Positions 61,089 to 64,000 of a DNA stretch of 64,000 nt are shown piece by piece; position 1 is the stretch's first letter; the number at the start of each line of letters is the position of its first letter. The notes beneath the pieces are model-generated. The model was not told the origin of the DNA. It ran no database searches and worked only from the letters and a program-made list of their open reading frames with translations. Both the position numbers and the translations under genes were made by a program. The DNA comes from Eimeria necatrix. Taxonomy: Eukaryota > Apicomplexa > Conoidasida > Eucoccidiorida > Eimeriidae. The stretch lies in assembly GCF_000499385.1 (NCBI RefSeq), contig NW_013654970.1, positions 1-64,000 on the forward strand, read 5' to 3'.

Positions 61089-63399
61089 TGCAATATGCTA
61101 CTTGTCGTACCGGCGCCTTTGTTCAGCCATTTTGTGAAATAGGGATGCTTATCGCGCTTCCCAGTGAGGGAGTCGCCTTAAAAATTGTGGAGGCAAACCT
61201 TGGCAATTCATCGTTCTTTTACGTATCTTATTATTCGTTATCGCAGCAGCTTGTCAAGCTACCATACGCAGCTTTCCTGTTCAGGACAAGGAGATGCCGC
61301 ACCTGGTGCGGGTGGCTTGGCACTATTTGCTGACCTAGTCATGTAGTGCTCTGCTGCCCTAAGCAGCGCGCAAACTTAAGCTTGGGGTTGTCGAAGCTCC
61401 ATGAGAGTTGCTTAGCTCGATTCTGTGACTTTACCTTGCGTGTCTAGGGTGTCCACACAAGGAAGATGAATCGGTGCGTGGTGCTGCTGCCGCGTTTCAT
61501 TGCTTAGCGAGTGCGAGCATCTAGATTCCACCGCATTGGGCTTCAGCTTGTTTTGTTGCAACACATTTATAGGACGACTTCTCCAGACAATTCGTTTTTG
61601 CTGGAGAGCGGGAAGGTTTACGCGAGCTTTTGTTGGGCCCGTGGCAGAAAGAGCTCCAGCCGGTTCGCTCGTTGCTCATGTATGCTTCTGGGACCTGCCC
61701 AAGTGATCAGCTTTTAGGTTGAGTAGAAGAATTGGGCGCGACTAGTGTAAAGCTGTGCAGCTCTGAAGGGCAAGCGCTAGCTTTGGCCCGCACACACTAT
61801 AATTGAAGCGGCGTGCAGATGAGTCAGCAAAATGTAGTGCATGGTTTGTGCTTCGATGGACTCAGAACTATTTAGCATTAGACTCAGTTAGTGGCATTCA
61901 ACATGAGGCCAAGAAATGATTTGGTAGCTTTTCAGAGGAATGGACGTACGCGAGAGTTGGGATGGTACGGAGTTGGACTCCCATTTTATAAGTTCATAAG
62001 CAAAAGTGAAAATGTAGATGCTCACACTGTGCATTTACGCTCATGAAGATAGAACAGATCTTTCCGGAATAGCGTTCGTGAGATCAGCCCGAGAAGAGCC
62101 CAATGCGTGGCACCATCTCCCCGGGTCAGAGATACTCTACTCAGGGAGATATTCCCGGCCAACTTATTTTAGTTCGCTTGGACTAGTGCCCCTTGCCACG
62201 ACGTGGAGCAGTGCTAGGTCGAATCAATGGCTTTTGCTCTGAGGTGCTCGAACCTCCGCGATTTCTGTGTATATGGTCCGGAGCCGTCTCATTAGACTTC
62301 AATTAACCAAGGCAAGGGCCATGTGCCTCGCGCAGTGGGTCTTGCCGTTCAAGAATCGTCATTTGTTCTTCGGCTTGTTGTAGTGTGCTTTGCCTTACAC
62401 ACGCAGGGGAAGGTGCGCATGGTACGATGGAGCCATTGCAGCGACGCGCTTAAGGGTATTCCTATTCCAATAAATGCACTTTTGTAGAGCCTTTGTTGAG
62501 CCGACATTCACTCTTAAGGGAAGAAAACAGTGGCAAGTTTTCAGAAGCACTATGTTTCAGAGAAGGTTAAGGTGCTTTGATGCAAATCGCAGTTTTTGCA
62601 AAATATGCGATATTTGTTCCCTTGCGTGCAAGATAATACTGTTAAGGAAAGATGAAAAGGACCTTGGAAAAAGAGTGAAATGTGTCCAAAATTTGCTAAA
62701 AGGGATGCGATTGAAAGTTTTGCGCCTCTGGGGCGGTTCTGAGTTTGGGGAACCTTAAAAGCTGTTGTTGAAGGGTTTTGTTGCATTTGATAGGAGCCGC
62801 GATACACGCATCATATTGGCTCTCATACAAAATCAAACTCATTGCGCGTAGCGAATCGCCCTGAGAGCGGCAAACGAACTGAAGGTGGTACAGTGTCTTG
62901 GAAAATTCCAGTTTCAGCATGGAATAGCAGCAGTATCATCTCGCAACGGGCCACAATTTCCTTTAGGGCGCCTTCTTAAATGCAACATTTGAAAAGAATC
63001 ATACCACGCTGCCTCCAGCACTGCAATCCAGTCAACTGTGGCTTCTGTGACCAGATGAACATTGAGAAGAGCTGTGGCACAACCTGTAAAAGAAGGAAAT
63101 TTTAGTGCATCAATGCTTTGGCGGCATCTCTAAACAGTATGCCACAGTGCCGATGCATTCTCTAGTAGCAGCTGATGGCTGCCAATAAATGTTTGCTACT
63201 GAGCCATACCATGTCCCTAATGGCATCCTTGACGGCTCTCTGTTTGGAGCTTTGTTGTTAATTCGCTCGTACAGCGTCGCCCTGTGCCCCGTAAAAGAGC
63301 TTCTGGGACAATTCGATCACTGGGGGTGTTCGGGTGAGTGCCTCAGAGCTGAAAATATCAAGGTCGGTCGCAGTAAGAGGTTTCTGGCATATCATGACT
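61089..63399. other. Spacer without recognisable gene
   Basis: About 2.3 kb after the helicase stop. All frames are below 95 codons and none has a domain or coherent splicing. The plus frame at 63189-63524 overlaps the antisense integrase relic and is not credible. Confidence 0.5.
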
Positions 63400-63965
63400 T
63401 CAGCGCTCGCTTGAGAACTGGCTTGTCATATGAGGTAAGAAATCTAGAGCAGCATGGATATAATTCCACTCCCGATCCCCAGAATGAACGTCAAAGTGGA
63501 GCATCTGCTTTAGGTTCCGTTTAACTCGGGCGGTTTGTCCGTCGCTTTGCGGCGATACACGGAGGAGATGGAGAGCTAGACAATGAACCGGTTGCATATT
63601 TGATACCAGATGCTTGACTAACAGCATGCCTCTCTTGGAAATCACCACTTTAGCGAACCCATGGTGGCGAGTGAGGCGGTCAGCAGGGAATTAAATATTG
63701 TCAGCTGCTGTCAACGTCTTCTTCATGGGAATAAATTGAGCTTAGACTGTCAATAAGCACAAAAATGGAATCATTAGCGAAGACAGTGAGGCGGACCAGG
63801 TATTGTGCCTAGGCTGGCATGACTTCCAGATAACAGAGGGAATTCCCAGCGGCTGAAGGACTTCTCCAGGCTTCTGGGTGAATGATCAGTACGCGCAACA
63901 CTGAACGCAGAACTCCACGCATGCTGCAATATAGGCACGCGCATCTCGCCAATAATAATGCTTTT
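63400..63965 (-). pseudogene. Decayed Ty3/gypsy-like integrase fragment
   Basis: Read from 63965 downward, three integrase landmarks appear in order but in different frames. First comes the end of an H2C2 zinc region, H-Y-Y-W-R-D-A-R then C-V-E-F-C-V-Q-C, followed by K-P-G-E-V-L-Q-P-L. Next is an Asp-containing core start, D-S-I-F-V-L-I-D-S-L. Last is S-P-Q-S-D-G-Q-T-A-R-V followed by L-K-Q-M-L, the block after the catalytic core. Stops follow the zinc region and lie in the centre, and at least one frameshift separates the core blocks, so it cannot make an active integrase. The relic probably continues past the right edge of the window. It is on the strand opposite to the gag relic at 664, so the two need not be one element. 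Confidence 0.8.
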
Positions 63966-64000
63966 TGAGGGATAGGAATGTGTTGCTTTGTTCGGGATGG

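Noticed and set aside
62222..62260. GGTTCGAGCACC on the minus strand resembling a tRNA B box
   Set aside because: The T-stem does not pair properly, and no A box, D-arm, anticodon arm or acceptor stem could be placed upstream.
1..64000. CRISPR arrays, bacterial operons, ribosome binding sites, rRNA or prophage
   Set aside because: No regularly spaced repeats, no tightly packed co-directional ORFs and no rRNA-like sequence; intron-rich genes show this is nuclear eukaryotic DNA.

Overview
The window is nuclear DNA of a eukaryote. Its genes are split by many GT-AG introns (roughly 50-300 bp), base composition is near 50% GC, and genes lie on both strands with long spacers. The gene set points to a coccidian apicomplexan of the Eimeria/Cyclospora type: a laforin-type glucan phosphatase (coccidia store amylopectin), a compact RPL22, DSS1/SEM1, DDX42- and SRRM1-like splicing factors, a CLU protein, and relics of a Ty3/gypsy-like element. 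The long CAG/Ala tracts typical of Eimeria are nearly absent (one 14-Ala run), which fits Cyclospora better. The organism call is inference. Exon models below were built by hand, requiring splice consensus, matching intron phase and protein family fit.

Layout. 0.7-1.2 kb: gag-like zinc-knuckle relic. 4.5-6.4 kb (+): laforin. 6.8-8.6 kb (-): unknown multi-exon gene. 9.4-10 kb (+): weak ORF. 10.3-11.3 kb (-): RPL22, head-to-head with a seven-exon DUF3228-type gene (11.9-13.4 kb, +). 13.8-16.6 kb (-): unrecognised exons. 16.7-24.2 kb (-): large clustered-mitochondria (CLU) gene. 27.3-29.4 kb (+): PWI/RS-domain SRRM1-like gene. 29.4-33.6 kb: poor in genes. 33.6-34.6 kb (+): predicted mitochondrial single-pass membrane protein. 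37.1-41.7 kb (+): PhoD-like phosphatase with a long C-terminal extension and membrane anchor. It converges on a TerD-domain gene (42.6-46.8 kb, -). 48.4-51.2 kb: three small hypothetical genes. 53.8-54.5 kb (+): SEM1/DSS1. 56.0-61.1 kb (+): DDX42-like DEAD-box helicase. 63.4-64 kb (-): decayed Ty3/gypsy integrase.

There is no operon logic. Shared themes are pre-mRNA splicing (SRRM1-like, DDX42-like), protein synthesis and turnover (RPL22, SEM1), mitochondrial biology (CLU, the mitochondrial membrane protein) and carbohydrate/phosphate metabolism (laforin, PhoD-like). The most unusual items are the TerD-domain protein, the architecture of the PhoD-like protein, and three perfect or near-perfect hairpins, one of them just past the TerD stop codon. 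I found no convincing new multi-gene system.
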